A DNA stretch of 64,000 nt from Actimicrobium sp035984655 (GCF_035984655.1 NZ_JAXCHT010000006.1:62001-126000), one strand, 5' to 3'; shown: positions 25,231 to 34,023, counted from the stretch's first letter. Program-made: numbers and translations. The notes: generated by a model from the sequence alone, not told the origin.

Positions 25231-27504
25231 ATGGTTTCTTCGATAGCAGCGCCGCTGGCAACACTGGACCAGCTCACCGCAGGATTGAGCGACGAGGATG
25301 TGGCCCGGGTCACCGATGCCGTGGCCTTCGTGACGCCGGTCTACACCGGTCGGGTGGTCCCGACCGGTCAGGATGCGCTGGCGTTTTCGCTCGGCGTGGC
25401 CGGTACGCTGGCGTTGCTCAACACCGATGCCGATACCCGCATCGTGGCGCTGCTGTTCGAATTGCCGATCGTCGAACCAAAAATCGCCGAGCAGATCGAG
25501 TCCCACTTCGGCAAGGAAATTTCCGACTTTGTCGGCGATGTGCGCCAGTTGATGCGCTTGCACGAACTGACCTTCGGACAGCAGGAGGTCGCGCGTGGCA
25601 AGAATGCGGCGCAACAGGCTGCGGCGCAACTCGAAACACTGCGCAAGATGCTGCTGGCGATGGCCTCGGACATGCGCGTGGTGCTGGTCCGACTCGCTTC
25701 CCGTGCCAACACCCTGCGGTATTTTGCCGAGCAGCGTGTGGAAGACGCGCGCACCGAACGGTATGCGCGCGAAACCATGGATCTGTACGCGCCGCTGGCC
25801 AATCGGCTCGGCGTGTGGCAATTGAAATGGGAGCTGGAGGACCTGGCGTTTCGTTTTCTTGAACCCGCCGCGTACAAGCGCATCGCCAGGATGCTGGAAG
25901 AAAAGCGCATTGAACGCCAGGGCTTCGTCGAAAGCGCGATCGCGCGACTGCAGTCCGAACTGGCAGCGGCCGGGATCAAGGCTGAAGTGTTCGGCCGGCC
26001 AAAACATATCTACAGCATCTGGAACAAGATGCGCGGCAAGTCGATCGACTTTTCCGAGCTGTACGATGTGCGCGCATTCCGCGTCATCGTCGATGACGTC
26101 AAAACCTGCTATGCGGTGCTTGGCATCGTACATGACCACTGGACCCCGATTCCGCAGGAATTCGACGATTACATCGCGCGTCCGAAAGGCAATGGCTACC
26201 AGTCTCTGCATACCGTGGTGATGGCCGAAGATGACCGTCCGCTCGAAATCCAGATACGCACCCATGCCATGCATCACTTTGCCGAGTACGGCGTGGCCGC
26301 GCATTGGCGCTACAAGGAAAGCGGCGGCTCGAACTTCGCGGCGCAAAAATACGACGAGAAGATTGCGTGGTTGCGGCAACTGCTGGCATGGAAAAGCGAT
26401 GTCGCCGACAGCGTCGTTGGGCACGACGATGACGAACGCCGCGAGTGGGTCGACAAGCTCAAGTCGGCCACGCTGGACGACCGGATTTATGTACTGACAC
26501 CGCAAGCGCGCGTGATCGAACTGCCCAGCGGCGCCACGCCAATTGATTTTGCCTACCATCTGCACAGCGACGTCGGCCATCGTTGCCGCGGCGCCCGGGT
26601 CGATGGCGCGATGGTGCCGTTGAATACCGCGCTGAAGAACGGCCAGACGGTCGAGATCATCACCGCACGCGGATCGAGCGTGGTGCTGGGCGCGGCCGGT
26701 CCGTCACGCGACTGGCTCAGCCCGGGCTATGCGGTCAGCGCACGCACGCGTGCCAAGGTACGTGCCTGGTTCAATGCCATCGATCAGGAAGAAACGCTGG
26801 CCACCGGCCGGGGCATGATTGAAAAAACCCTTCAGCGCGAAGGCAAGACCGCTGTCAATCTGGAAGAGTTGTCGCACAAACTCGGGTTCCAGAAACCGGA
26901 CGATCTCTACCTGGCGGTCGGTAAGGATCAGTTCAGTTTGCGCCAGGTCGAACAGGCCCTGCACGCCGGCGAGCCAGTCAAGACCGCGCAAAAGCAGAGT
27001 CATGCTGAACATGCGGTGGTGCCCAAAAAGAATAGTGCGTCGAGCGTGGTCAAGGGCGCCAAGTCAGGCGTTCTGGTAGTCGGTACGGATGGGCTGATGA
27101 CGCAGCTGGCCAAGTGCTGCAAGCCGGCGCCGCCGGACCCGATTGTCGGCTTCATCACGCGCGGCAAAGGTGTGTCGATTCATCGCGCCAGTTGCAAGAA
27201 CTTCGTCGAGATGCAAGCCCAAACGCCGGAGCGGGTGATCCAGACCAATTGGGGCAGGCCGGAACTCGAAACGGTCTACCCGGTGGATATTTTTGTCCTG
27301 GCCGGCGACAGACAGGGATTGTTGCGCGATATCTCGGAAGTGTTCTTGCGCGAGAAAATCAATGTGGTCGGTGTCAGCACGCAAAGTGCAAAGGGGCAGG
27401 CGCGCATGGCGTTCACCGCCGAAATCGGATCGACGGCGCAGTTGCAGAAGGCGCTTTCGGTGATTCGCGAAGTCGACGGCGTAACCGAGGTCAGGCGCAA
27501 CTGA
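25231..27504 (+). CDS. relA: GTP pyrophosphokinase RelA, (p)ppGpp synthetase
   Basis: This 757-residue protein makes (p)ppGpp from GTP/GDP and ATP during amino-acid starvation on ribosomes. Order: degenerate HD hydrolase domain (about 30-190), synthetase (about 230-350), TGS (about 410-470), and C-terminal zinc-finger and ACT regions. The HD signature HDVVEDT is missing (ALLFELP at the equivalent place), so hydrolysis is not expected. The synthetase carries E310-F-D-D313, the acidic motif of RelA, instead of RxKD of bifunctional Rel/SpoT. The CC pair in AKCCKP of the C-terminal domain is intact. Confidence 0.96.
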   Translation: MVSSIAAPLATLDQLTAGLSDEDVARVTDAVAFVTPVYTGRVVPTGQDALAFSLGVAGTLALLNTDADTRIVALLFELPIVEPKIAEQIESHFGKEISDFVGDVRQLMRLHELTFGQQEVARGKNAAQQAAAQLETLRKMLLAMASDMRVVLVRLASRANTLRYFAEQRVEDARTERYARETMDLYAPLANRLGVWQLKWELEDLAFRFLEPAAYKRIARMLEEKRIERQGFVESAIARLQSELAAAGIKAEVFGRPKHIYSIWNKMRGKSIDFSELYDVRAFRVIVDDVKTCYAVLGIVHDHWTPIPQEFDDYIARPKGNGYQSLHTVVMAEDDRPLEIQIRTHAMHHFAEYGVAAHWRYKESGGSNFAAQKYDEKIAWLRQLLAWKSDVADSVVGHDDDERREWVDKLKSATLDDRIYVLTPQARVIELPSGATPIDFAYHLHSDVGHRCRGARVDGAMVPLNTALKNGQTVEIITARGSSVVLGAAGPSRDWLSPGYAVSARTRAKVRAWFNAIDQEETLATGRGMIEKTLQREGKTAVNLEELSHKLGFQKPDDLYLAVGKDQFSLRQVEQALHAGEPVKTAQKQSHAEHAVVPKKNSASSVVKGAKSGVLVVGTDGLMTQLAKCCKPAPPDPIVGFITRGKGVSIHRASCKNFVEMQAQTPERVIQTNWGRPELETVYPVDIFVLAGDRQGLLRDISEVFLREKINVVGVSTQSAKGQARMAFTAEIGSTAQLQKALSVIREVDGVTEVRRN

Positions 27505-27591
27505 TGAGCGGTGCAGAGATGCTCCTGGTCGGGTTGCGAGGCGGTGTCACATCCATTTTTCAGAACGTTCTAAATAATTGCATTGCAGAGC

Positions 27592-27620
27592 TGGCAAAAC
27601 CAAAGATAGTTGGCTATAAT
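27592..27620 (+). promoter_or_regulatory. Promoter for tRNA-Val
   Basis: A perfect -10 box TATAAT at 27615-27620 stands 11 bases before the mature tRNA. The spaced -35 position (TGGCAA, 27592-27597, 17-base spacer) is a poor match, so the -35 assignment is weak. A ten-base palindrome AGAACGTTCT lies just upstream at 27562-27571. Confidence 0.65.
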
Positions 27621-27631
27621 CTCGCTTCTTT

Positions 27632-27708
27632 AGGCGCGTAGCTCAGCTGGTTAGAGCACTACCTTGACATGGTAGGGGTCGTTGGTTCGAGTCCAATCGT
27701 GCCTACCA
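27632..27708 (+). tRNA. tRNA-Val (GAC anticodon)
   Basis: This is a 77-base cloverleaf. Acceptor arm AGGCGCG pairs with CGTGCCT, with one G-T pair. The D arm contains GCTCAGCTGGTTAGAGC. The anticodon stem CTACC/GGTAG encloses loop TTGACAT with anticodon GAC at 27666-27668. The T arm contains GGTTCGAGTCC, and CCA is encoded at the 3' end. It reads GUC/GUU valine codons. Confidence 0.97.
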
Positions 27709-28055
27709 AATTTCTGGTTCTGTTTGTTCGGTCTGACTGTATTGGTCGGACAAGCAGAATAAATTTGGGGCAAATTTGCAAGTGATGGTCCATGATGGAA
27801 GCGCAGTGCGGCTTCCATTTTTGCTTTTCAGAGCCATTGAATTCGTCGGCAATTGATTCTGCCGATGCGATGACAATGGGCCTGCATCCTGGTCGACGCA
27901 TGCGCCGATTCGACCAAACACTCCCCACCCTTTCGCTTGGCCAAAAAACTGGCCGATCGCGCACACCGGGGATCAGCGGGCAAATTCGCCAGCAAAATCC
28001 TGCCGCCGCCTCGCCGCTTTCCGGTCGAGTCAGCTGACCCGACCGGTAAGTCAAA
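27709..28055 (+). other. Gene-free stretch after tRNA-Val, with one hairpin
   Basis: No convincing gene is seen here. Frames on the minus strand run into the tRNA and are artefacts. TTCTGTTTGTTCG (27718-27730) can pair with CGGACAAGCAGAA (27747-27759) using two G-U pairs, and the flanking AAATTT copies could extend it. There is no T run, so it may protect or process the tRNA 3' end rather than terminate. No integrase or second copy of the tRNA end was seen. Confidence 0.5.
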
Positions 28056-28346
28056 TCACTGCGTTTTCGGTTTGAACTGTTCCGGACTGATGCGATGCTT
28101 TTCGCGCCGGTCGCCCATCAGGTTGCGCAACTCTCGAATGCTCAGATCGCTGATCTCATGCATGCGGATAAGCATTGACGCACCAACCGGCAAGCGCCGG
28201 TGCCGGATCTTGCTGATCACCGGTGGCGCTACCCCGAGTTCACGTGACAGGCCCGCATCATTCTTGGTACGCATTTTGTCGATCAAAAAATCCAGCAAAC
28301 GGTTCGGATCGTAATCGACATTGTCGAGGTTGCTAATATCGCTCAT
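28056..28346 (-). CDS. Small helix-turn-helix DNA-binding protein
   Basis: This 96-residue protein has a Cro/CI-like helix-turn-helix near residues 33-52 (LSRELGVAPPVISKIRHRR), an N-terminal helix, and a basic C-terminal tail. A strong AAGGAG ribosome site lies about seven bases upstream of the ATG, which supports a real gene. A perfect 8+8 base inverted repeat sits just upstream in the leader or promoter and may be its own operator. No partner gene or toxin is adjacent. Its targets are unknown. Confidence 0.75.
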   Translation of the reverse strand: MSDISNLDNVDYDPNRLLDFLIDKMRTKNDAGLSRELGVAPPVISKIRHRRLPVGASMLIRMHEISDLSIRELRNLMGDRREKHRISPEQFKPKTQ

Positions 28347-28363
28347 TGATTTCTCCTTGTTGA

Positions 28364-28385
28364 CAGTGTTTCCAATAAAACACTG
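28364..28385 (-). promoter_or_regulatory. Candidate operator palindrome upstream of the HTH gene
   Basis: CAGTGTTT-CCAATA-AAACACTG is a perfect inverted repeat with a six-base centre, 18 bases from the start codon of the HTH protein. The size suits a dimeric Cro/CI-like repressor. Autoregulation is an inference. Confidence 0.45.
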
Positions 28386-28954
28386 ATTGCGTCGCTGCTC
28401 AGGTCGGAACGGAGGTTGAACCTTGTTTCAAGCAATCGCTGGCTCCGTCCACATAGTTTCGAGAATGCAATCGTTTCTGTTGCTGACGCAGTGTAATTTA
28501 CAGATTCATTCATCAATGTTCGCTGGCGCTCTTAGTTGGCTAAATTGCAAAGAATGGTGAATGCGCCATCGGTTTTGGTCATGCCACGGGACAGCCTGCT
28601 TGCACCAGTCGACAGCCGCACTGGCCAGTTACGGTGCCTTGTCGCAAAATTGTTGACAAGGACTTACAAAATAATAGGTCAAGCAACTTCGAATAGGGAT
28701 AAAAATTGGGCCTTTCTGGTTTTTTTCACATGAATGTTGTTTAATCTGCACGAAGCAACAGAGCGTTGCGATCGGAACAATCATCGTTGGTGGAAAACTC
28801 TGCAACGCAATCAAATTTCCGGGTGCGACGGATGCCGGTCGGCGGCCGCAAATGTCGAGCTGGTGCGCGCAGGAGCCAGGATCGGGAAGGGACGGGCGTG
28901 GTTTTGCTCACCGTACTCCCGGCATCATGCACCGGTCGATAAGTGTCATTCTGC
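28386..28954. other. AT-richer gene-free stretch
   Basis: About 570 bases carry no frame that I can support. The open frames here lack ribosome sites and protein-like composition. The base composition is visibly richer in A/T than the flanking genes. A TTGACA at 28653-28658 on + has no good -10 at proper spacing. Confidence 0.4.
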
Positions 28955-28984
28955 AAAAAAAAGAGCCCGCTGTGAAGCGGGCTC
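28955..28984 (-). terminator. Intrinsic terminator downstream of the receiver-protein gene
   Basis: On the minus strand GAGCCCGCT-TCAC-AGCGGGCTC forms a perfect nine-base stem, followed by eight T (28955-28962). It stands about 165 bases after the stop of the receiver-domain gene and would end that transcript. Confidence 0.85.
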
Positions 28985-29009
28985 AAACCCATTTGGAGAG
29001 GTATTGCAG

Positions 29010-29051
29010 ATGAAACAGTTTCATTGTACTGCCGGTAGTCATTGCCGGTAA
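29010..29051 (+). CDS. Candidate 13-codon small ORF
   Basis: ATG at 29010 follows a strong GGAGAGG site (28995-29001) with an eight-base gap. The frame encodes MKQFHCTAGSHCR and stops with TAA. The first bases form a palindrome, ATGAAAC-A-GTTTCAT. A stable hairpin lies just upstream. With only 13 codons, chance is a serious alternative, and no promoter is evident. Confidence 0.25.
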   Translation: MKQFHCTAGSHCR

Positions 29052-29149
29052 CTACTGGTGAAAAAATTCTTTTTTTGCGTCGCCTTTTGGTCACAATGCG
29101 GGTGCGGAAAATGCCAGGCAAGCTTGTCTGAAACCGCTGGAGACTTTCT

Positions 29150-29542
29150 TCAGGCCTGATTGACTCTTCCCGCCTGCTGCGCAACCTTCAGGATCCCTGT
29201 CCGAATAACCTTCAGGACGGTGACCGAATTGAACGGTTTGACAATGAAGCCGAGCACCCCGCGTTGCATGGCGGCCTGCACCGTGTCCGGATCAAACGAT
29301 GCGGAGACGAGAAACAGCAATGTCTTGGGAAGCGCTTCGCGCAGCAGATCCAGGATATCGAGGTTGTCTTTCGCTGTTCCAATGTCGACGCAAATGACTT
29401 GAGGACGCAGCTTGACGGCATGTGCCAGGCCGGCGTTACTGCTGCTGGCATCCCCAACCACCTCGTGGCCTCCGCCTGTCAGGACACTGCCCAGCAGATT
29501 GCGTGATATCGCATTGCTGTCGATGATTACGACTTTCAACAT
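29150..29542 (-). CDS. Single-domain response regulator (CheY-like receiver)
   Basis: This 130-residue protein is a stand-alone receiver domain. The phosphorylatable Asp is probably D53 in VICVDIG, the Ser/Thr switch is in LVSAS, and the conserved Lys is in FIVKPF near residue 103. The usual acidic pair after the first strand is reduced to D-S (IIDSN), so metal binding may be altered. There is no output domain and no histidine kinase nearby. A terminator follows downstream on the same strand. Its partner is unknown. Confidence 0.85.
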   Translation of the reverse strand: MLKVVIIDSNAISRNLLGSVLTGGGHEVVGDASSSNAGLAHAVKLRPQVICVDIGTAKDNLDILDLLREALPKTLLFLVSASFDPDTVQAAMQRGVLGFIVKPFNSVTVLKVIRTGILKVAQQAGRVNQA

Positions 29543-29658
29543 CGTTGGGTATCCTGTCTGGTTGCGTTCGAGTTACAGAACGGTCGTCGGTACAACGTTG
29601 GTGCTGGTGTATGTGTGGAGCTTCACATAAAGCCAAGAGTTTCGCAACGGCAACTTTT

Positions 29659-30294
29659 TCAATGTTGGTCGTCGGCGCCGCCAAATACCTTGCCGACCCA
29701 CGAGGATTTTTTATTGGTGCGAATTGCCGCCTTGTACGCATCGGTGTGTTCCTGGGCAGCGCGGCGATCCAGCACGCCAGCGCTGACCAGCATGGCGGCG
29801 GCGCCTTCGACGCGGCCTATGGCGCGCTCGCCGCTCAGCGAATTGCGCCCGGTGCGTTGCAATAAGGTAAGCCAGGCGTCGTGCAAGGTCGCGCCAATCG
29901 CGCCGGCAGCCGCGTCCCGAGCGCTTGCCGTAACGTCATGGGAGAGTTTCTGATAATAGTCGAGCAACTCATGAATACGCCTGACATAAAATTCCGGACC
30001 ATCGAATTCGCTGGCAAGCTTGACCGACAGGTCCAGGGTCGCGCGCTCGGCGGAGCGATCCGGCCCGGTTTGCACCAGTTGATATCCGCACTGCTGCAGA
30101 CCGGTGATGAGGCCTTCGATGATTTTGAAATGCCGGATATCGTCCTGTTGACCGGCGCCGGCCGCTTGCTCAATGGCGGTACGGATCAACCATTGTTCAA
30201 AGGTCGGCAGCGGTGCTGTCGTTGCATCCTGCGCAAAGCGGTTCTGCAGCAGGGTGTACTCCGGCCTGCTCAGATGGAGAGTCACTTCCGGCAT
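29659..30294 (-). CDS. Conserved-looking protein of unknown function
   Basis: I do not recognise this 211-residue soluble protein. It begins MPEVTLHLSRPEYTLLQNRF, is rich in helices and charged residues, and ends in a basic tail (RTNKKSSWVGKVFGGADDQH). There is no signal peptide or membrane segment. The frame is open further upstream, but the ATG at 30294 is the first sensible start. It is divergent from the adenine deaminase gene across about 200 bases, and follows no obvious operon. Codon use resembles its neighbours. Confidence 0.65.
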   Translation of the reverse strand: MPEVTLHLSRPEYTLLQNRFAQDATTAPLPTFEQWLIRTAIEQAAGAGQQDDIRHFKIIEGLITGLQQCGYQLVQTGPDRSAERATLDLSVKLASEFDGPEFYVRRIHELLDYYQKLSHDVTASARDAAAGAIGATLHDAWLTLLQRTGRNSLSGERAIGRVEGAAAMLVSAGVLDRRAAQEHTDAYKAAIRTNKKSSWVGKVFGGADDQH

Positions 30295-30493
30295 GGGGTG
30301 CCTTTCGAGGTACTTCTTCGTCGTTCGAGTGTAGTTGAAGTCTGCGCTTCGCAACAGGCCTTGATGCGCCGATATCGACGGCCACCAGGGACACCAGCGG
30401 CGTCGCGCCGGCATCGCGTGCACCGCGGCGGTAGCGGTAGCGTCGGATTTTGCGAATTCCATTATGATGATCGACCCGACCAAAGGAATCCGC

Positions 30494-31528
30494 ATGAACG
30501 ATGCCCTGCGCCATATCGTGCAACAGATGCCCAAGGCAGAACTGCATATCCACATCGAGGGTTCGCTGGAGCCCGAACTGATTTTTGCGCTGGCTCAACG
30601 CAATCAGATTGCGCTCGCTTACGAGTCGGTCGATGCCTTGCGCGACGCCTATGCCTTCAGCGACCTGCAGTCGTTTCTCGATGTGTATTACGCCGGCGCG
30701 AGCGTCCTGTGCACCGAGCAGGACTTCTATGACATGACGCAGGCGTATCTGTTGCGCGCGCAGGCCGACCACGTGCGCCACGTTGAAATCTTCTTCGATC
30801 CGCAAACGCATACCGCGCGTGGCGTGCCCTTCGAGGTCGTGATCCATGGCATCGACCGCGCGCTGCAGGACGCACGCCGCGCGTATGGCATCAGCGGTGG
30901 CCTGATCCTGTGTTTCCTGCGGCACCTGTCCGAAGCCGACGCCTTCGCGACGCTGGAACAGGCGCTGCCCCATCGCGACAAATTCATCGGTGTCGGGCTG
31001 GATTCCTCCGAGCGCGACCACCCACCGGAAAAATTCGCCCGGGTGTTTGCCCAATGCCGCAAGCTGGGATTGCATCTGGTCGCCCATGCCGGCGAGGAGG
31101 GGCCGCCCGCCTACATTGCGACGGCGCTGGATGTGCTGCAGGTCGAGCGTATGGATCATGGCGTGCGTTGCCTTGAAGACCCGGCCCTGACCGCGCGCCT
31201 GGCGCGCGAGCAGGTGCCGCTGACAGTGTGTCCGCTCTCGAATGTCAAGCTGCGCGTGGTGCAACGGATGGCCGATCACAATCTTCCGGCCTTGCTGGAA
31301 GCCGGCCTGATGGTCACCCTCAACTCCGATGACCCGGCCTATTTCGGCGGTTACCTGAACGACAATTTCCTCGCCGCGTTCGAGGCCTTGCCATTGACGC
31401 TGGGTGACGCACATCGCCTTGCGCGCAACAGCTTCGCGGCGGCATTTCTGGACGAACCACTGCGGCAATCCTGGCTCGCGCAAGTCGACGCCTTCTTTGC
31501 CGCGCAAGCATCGGGCACCCCATGTTGA
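30494..31528 (+). CDS. Adenine deaminase (adenosine-deaminase family)
   Basis: This 344-residue metal-dependent purine deaminase has ligands and catalytic residues in order: H18 and H20 (ELHIHIEG), H198 with E201 (AHAGEE), D221-H222, and D279-D280 (NSDDPAYF). The segments FDPQTHTARGVPFE and LCFLRHLSEADAF match the bacterial/fungal adenine deaminase subgroup (type 2) better than adenosine deaminase, so conversion of adenine to hypoxanthine is likely. AAGGA lies eight bases before the ATG; ten extra upstream codons are possible but not preferred. It overlaps the next gene by seven bases. Confidence 0.87.
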   Translation: MNDALRHIVQQMPKAELHIHIEGSLEPELIFALAQRNQIALAYESVDALRDAYAFSDLQSFLDVYYAGASVLCTEQDFYDMTQAYLLRAQADHVRHVEIFFDPQTHTARGVPFEVVIHGIDRALQDARRAYGISGGLILCFLRHLSEADAFATLEQALPHRDKFIGVGLDSSERDHPPEKFARVFAQCRKLGLHLVAHAGEEGPPAYIATALDVLQVERMDHGVRCLEDPALTARLAREQVPLTVCPLSNVKLRVVQRMADHNLPALLEAGLMVTLNSDDPAYFGGYLNDNFLAAFEALPLTLGDAHRLARNSFAAAFLDEPLRQSWLAQVDAFFAAQASGTPC

Positions 31529-34023
31529 AACAGGCCCTGCGCATGACATTGCGCGACTGGCGTGCCGGTGAACTGCGCTTCCTGCTGATCGCTCTTGTCG
31601 TTGCGGTCGCCGCGCTCTCCTCGGTCGGATTTTTCGTCGATCGGATGCGCACCGGCCTCAATCGCGATGCGCATCAGTTGCTCGGCGCCGATCTGGTCAT
31701 TAGCGGCGATGCGCCGATTAATCCGGCCTGGCGTGCCGAAGCCCTGCGGCGTGGCCTGACCGTGGCCGACACGGTGGCCTTTCCTAGCATGGCGCAAACC
31801 GGCACGGACGAGCAGTCGCATTCGAAGCTGACGTCGGTGAAGGCCGTTACTGCCGGCTATCCGCTGCGCGGCAGCCTGAAGATTGCCGCAAATGGCCATG
31901 ACGCCGGCGCCGTCACCCATGCGATTCCGCAACCGGGCACGGTCTGGGTCGATCCGAATTTGCTGACCGCACTGGGCGTGCAGGTCGGCGGCAAACTGCA
32001 GCTGGGCGACAAGCTGTTCACCATTGCCAGTGTCATCGCGGCCGAGCCGGACCGCGGCGCGGCCTTCATGAATTTCTCACCGCGTGTGATGCTGGCCGCC
32101 AGCGATCTGGCGGCAACCAATCTGATCCAGTACGGCTCACGTGTGACTTATCGATTGATGGTTGCAGGGCCGAACGACAGCGCCGCCGCCTTCCAGAAAT
32201 GGGTCGAGACCAGCATCGAGACCAATGCGGTCAAGGGCGTACGGCTCGAATCGCTGGAAACCGGCCGGCCGGAGATGCGCGCCACGCTGGATCGCGCCGA
32301 ACAATTCCTGTCGCTGGTCGGCCTGTTGTCGGCGATGCTGGCGGCAGTCGCCATTGCCATGGCGGCACGGCGCTTCATGCTGCGTCACATGGATGCCTGC
32401 GCGATGCTACGCTGCCTGGGACTGACGCAGAATCAAGTGACGGTGATGTACTTTGCCGAGTTCATCATGATCGGCTTGCTGGGCAGCGCGGCCGGTGCGC
32501 TGGCCGGATTTGCCGCCCATTTCGTCCTGCTGGAGTGGCTTGGCAAACTGGTCTCGAGCGACTTGCCGGCGGCCAGCATCCTGCCCGGCATCCAGGGCAT
32601 CGCGACCGGATTGCTGCTGTTGATCGGCTTCGCGCTGCCGCCCATCCTGCAGCTGCGCAATGTCCCGCACAACCGTGTCATTCGGCGCGAACAGGATGCG
32701 CCGCAGCCGATTGCGGTGCTCACGTACGGACTCGGACTGGCGACATTCATCGGACTGCTGTTGTGGCAAGCCGGCAATCTGCAGCTCGGCTTGTTGACCG
32801 CAGCAGGGTTCCTGGGCGGACTGGCCGGCTTTGCCGTGATCGGCTGGCTCAGCCTGAAAGCCTTGCGCGGTTTGCGCGGATTGATCAACCATCCGAGCTG
32901 GCGCTTTGCGCTGACGGGCCTGCAACGCCGGCCGGGCGCCACCGTGGTGCAGATTGTCGCGCTGGCGCTGGGCCTGATGGCGCTGCTGCTGCTGACGGTG
33001 ATACGGGGTGATCTGATCAGCGCCTGGCAGCAGGCCACGCCGCCGGATGCGCCGAATCAGTTTGTCCTCAACATCCAGCCCGAGCAGCGCGACGCCTTCG
33101 CCGCGCGCCTGCGCAGCGGCGGCGTGCGCAATGCGCAGCTGTTTCCGATGATTCGGGGCCGGCTGATTCAGGTCAACGAACAAGTCATGGGTGGCGACAC
33201 CTTCGTCGACGAGCGCGCCAAGCGCCTGGTCGAGCGCGAATTCAATCTGTCGACGATGGCCGCGCCGCCGCCGCAGAACCAGGTCAGTGCCGGACGCTGG
33301 TTCGATGACAGCAAGCCGGAAGCCTCGGTCGAGCAGGGCCTGGCCAAGACGCTCAATCTCAAGCTTGGCGACAGGCTCAAGTTCGATATCGCCGGCCAGA
33401 TTGTGGAGGCGCCGGTGACCAGTTTGCGCAAGCTCGACTGGGGTTCGATGCGGGTCAACTTCTTCGTGATTCTGAATCCCAAGCTGATGGCCGATACCCC
33501 GCAAAGCTGGATCACCGCGTTTCATCTGCCGCCGGAACATGCCGGACTGGTCGATCAACTGACCCGTGAATTTCCAAACCTGACCATCGTCGATGTCGGC
33601 AGCGTGCTCAAGCAGATTCAAGCGGTCATCGATCAGGTCGTCACGGCCGTCGAATTCCTGTTCCTGTTCACGCTGGCCTCCGGCGTGCTGGTGCTGTACG
33701 CGGCGCTGGCCGGATCGCAGGATGAACGCACGCGCGAGGCAGGCTTGCTGCGCGCGCTCGGCGCCACCCGCAAGCAGTTGTCGCAGGCGCAGTGGATCGA
33801 GTTCGTGCTGGTCGGCGGCCTGTCGGGCTTGCTGGCAGCCAGCGGCGCGGCGGCAGTGGGCTGGTCGCTGGCGACTTACGTATTCAATTTTGAATGGCAA
33901 TTCAGTCCGCTGGTCTGGCTGGCCGGGCTGTCGGCCGGGGCCTTGTGTGCGGTGGGTGGCGGCTGGCTGGGCCTGCGCACCGTGCTGAATCAGCCGCCAT
34001 TGCAAACCTTGCGCGAAGCCTGA
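31522..34023 (+). CDS. FtsX-like ABC transporter permease (YbbP-like)
   Basis: This 833-residue protein has one N-terminal helix, a large periplasmic domain (about residues 40-250), then groups of helices at about 265-500 and 710-825 with a second periplasmic domain between. This is the duplicated FtsX/MacB-type permease architecture of YbbP/LolE relatives. The final helices carry DERTREAGLLRALGATRKQL, the coupling segment for an ATPase. No ATP-binding protein is encoded nearby. It overlaps the adenine deaminase gene, and a truncated haemoglobin gene follows 24 bases later. Confidence 0.87.
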   Translation: MLKQALRMTLRDWRAGELRFLLIALVVAVAALSSVGFFVDRMRTGLNRDAHQLLGADLVISGDAPINPAWRAEALRRGLTVADTVAFPSMAQTGTDEQSHSKLTSVKAVTAGYPLRGSLKIAANGHDAGAVTHAIPQPGTVWVDPNLLTALGVQVGGKLQLGDKLFTIASVIAAEPDRGAAFMNFSPRVMLAASDLAATNLIQYGSRVTYRLMVAGPNDSAAAFQKWVETSIETNAVKGVRLESLETGRPEMRATLDRAEQFLSLVGLLSAMLAAVAIAMAARRFMLRHMDACAMLRCLGLTQNQVTVMYFAEFIMIGLLGSAAGALAGFAAHFVLLEWLGKLVSSDLPAASILPGIQGIATGLLLLIGFALPPILQLRNVPHNRVIRREQDAPQPIAVLTYGLGLATFIGLLLWQAGNLQLGLLTAAGFLGGLAGFAVIGWLSLKALRGLRGLINHPSWRFALTGLQRRPGATVVQIVALALGLMALLLLTVIRGDLISAWQQATPPDAPNQFVLNIQPEQRDAFAARLRSGGVRNAQLFPMIRGRLIQVNEQVMGGDTFVDERAKRLVEREFNLSTMAAPPPQNQVSAGRWFDDSKPEASVEQGLAKTLNLKLGDRLKFDIAGQIVEAPVTSLRKLDWGSMRVNFFVILNPKLMADTPQSWITAFHLPPEHAGLVDQLTREFPNLTIVDVGSVLKQIQAVIDQVVTAVEFLFLFTLASGVLVLYAALAGSQDERTREAGLLRALGATRKQLSQAQWIEFVLVGGLSGLLAASGAAAVGWSLATYVFNFEWQFSPLVWLAGLSAGALCAVGGGWLGLRTVLNQPPLQTLREA

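Noticed and set aside
25231..27504. Bifunctional SpoT-type (p)ppGpp hydrolase/synthetase
   Set aside because: The HD motif is absent and the synthetase motif is EFDD, so the gene is called RelA.
27659..28054. 131-codon minus-strand frame ending in GTIGLEPTTPTMSR
   Set aside because: Its end is the reverse translation of tRNA-Val, a well-known annotation artefact; no other part looks like a protein.
27560..28400. tRNA-Val as a phage/island attachment site
   Set aside because: No integrase gene, no second copy of the tRNA 3' end and no mobile genes were seen nearby; only a small HTH gene and an AT-richer gap are present.
29058..29159. 33-codon frame starting with GTG and a hydrophobic MKKFFF-like start
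   Set aside because: No ribosome site and it ends inside the 3' end of the receiver gene on the other strand; coding evidence is insufficient.
28536..29184. Small open frames on both strands in the gap
   Set aside because: They lack ribosome sites and coding composition and overlap the terminator hairpin; only the 13-codon frame with a strong ribosome site is kept as a weak candidate.
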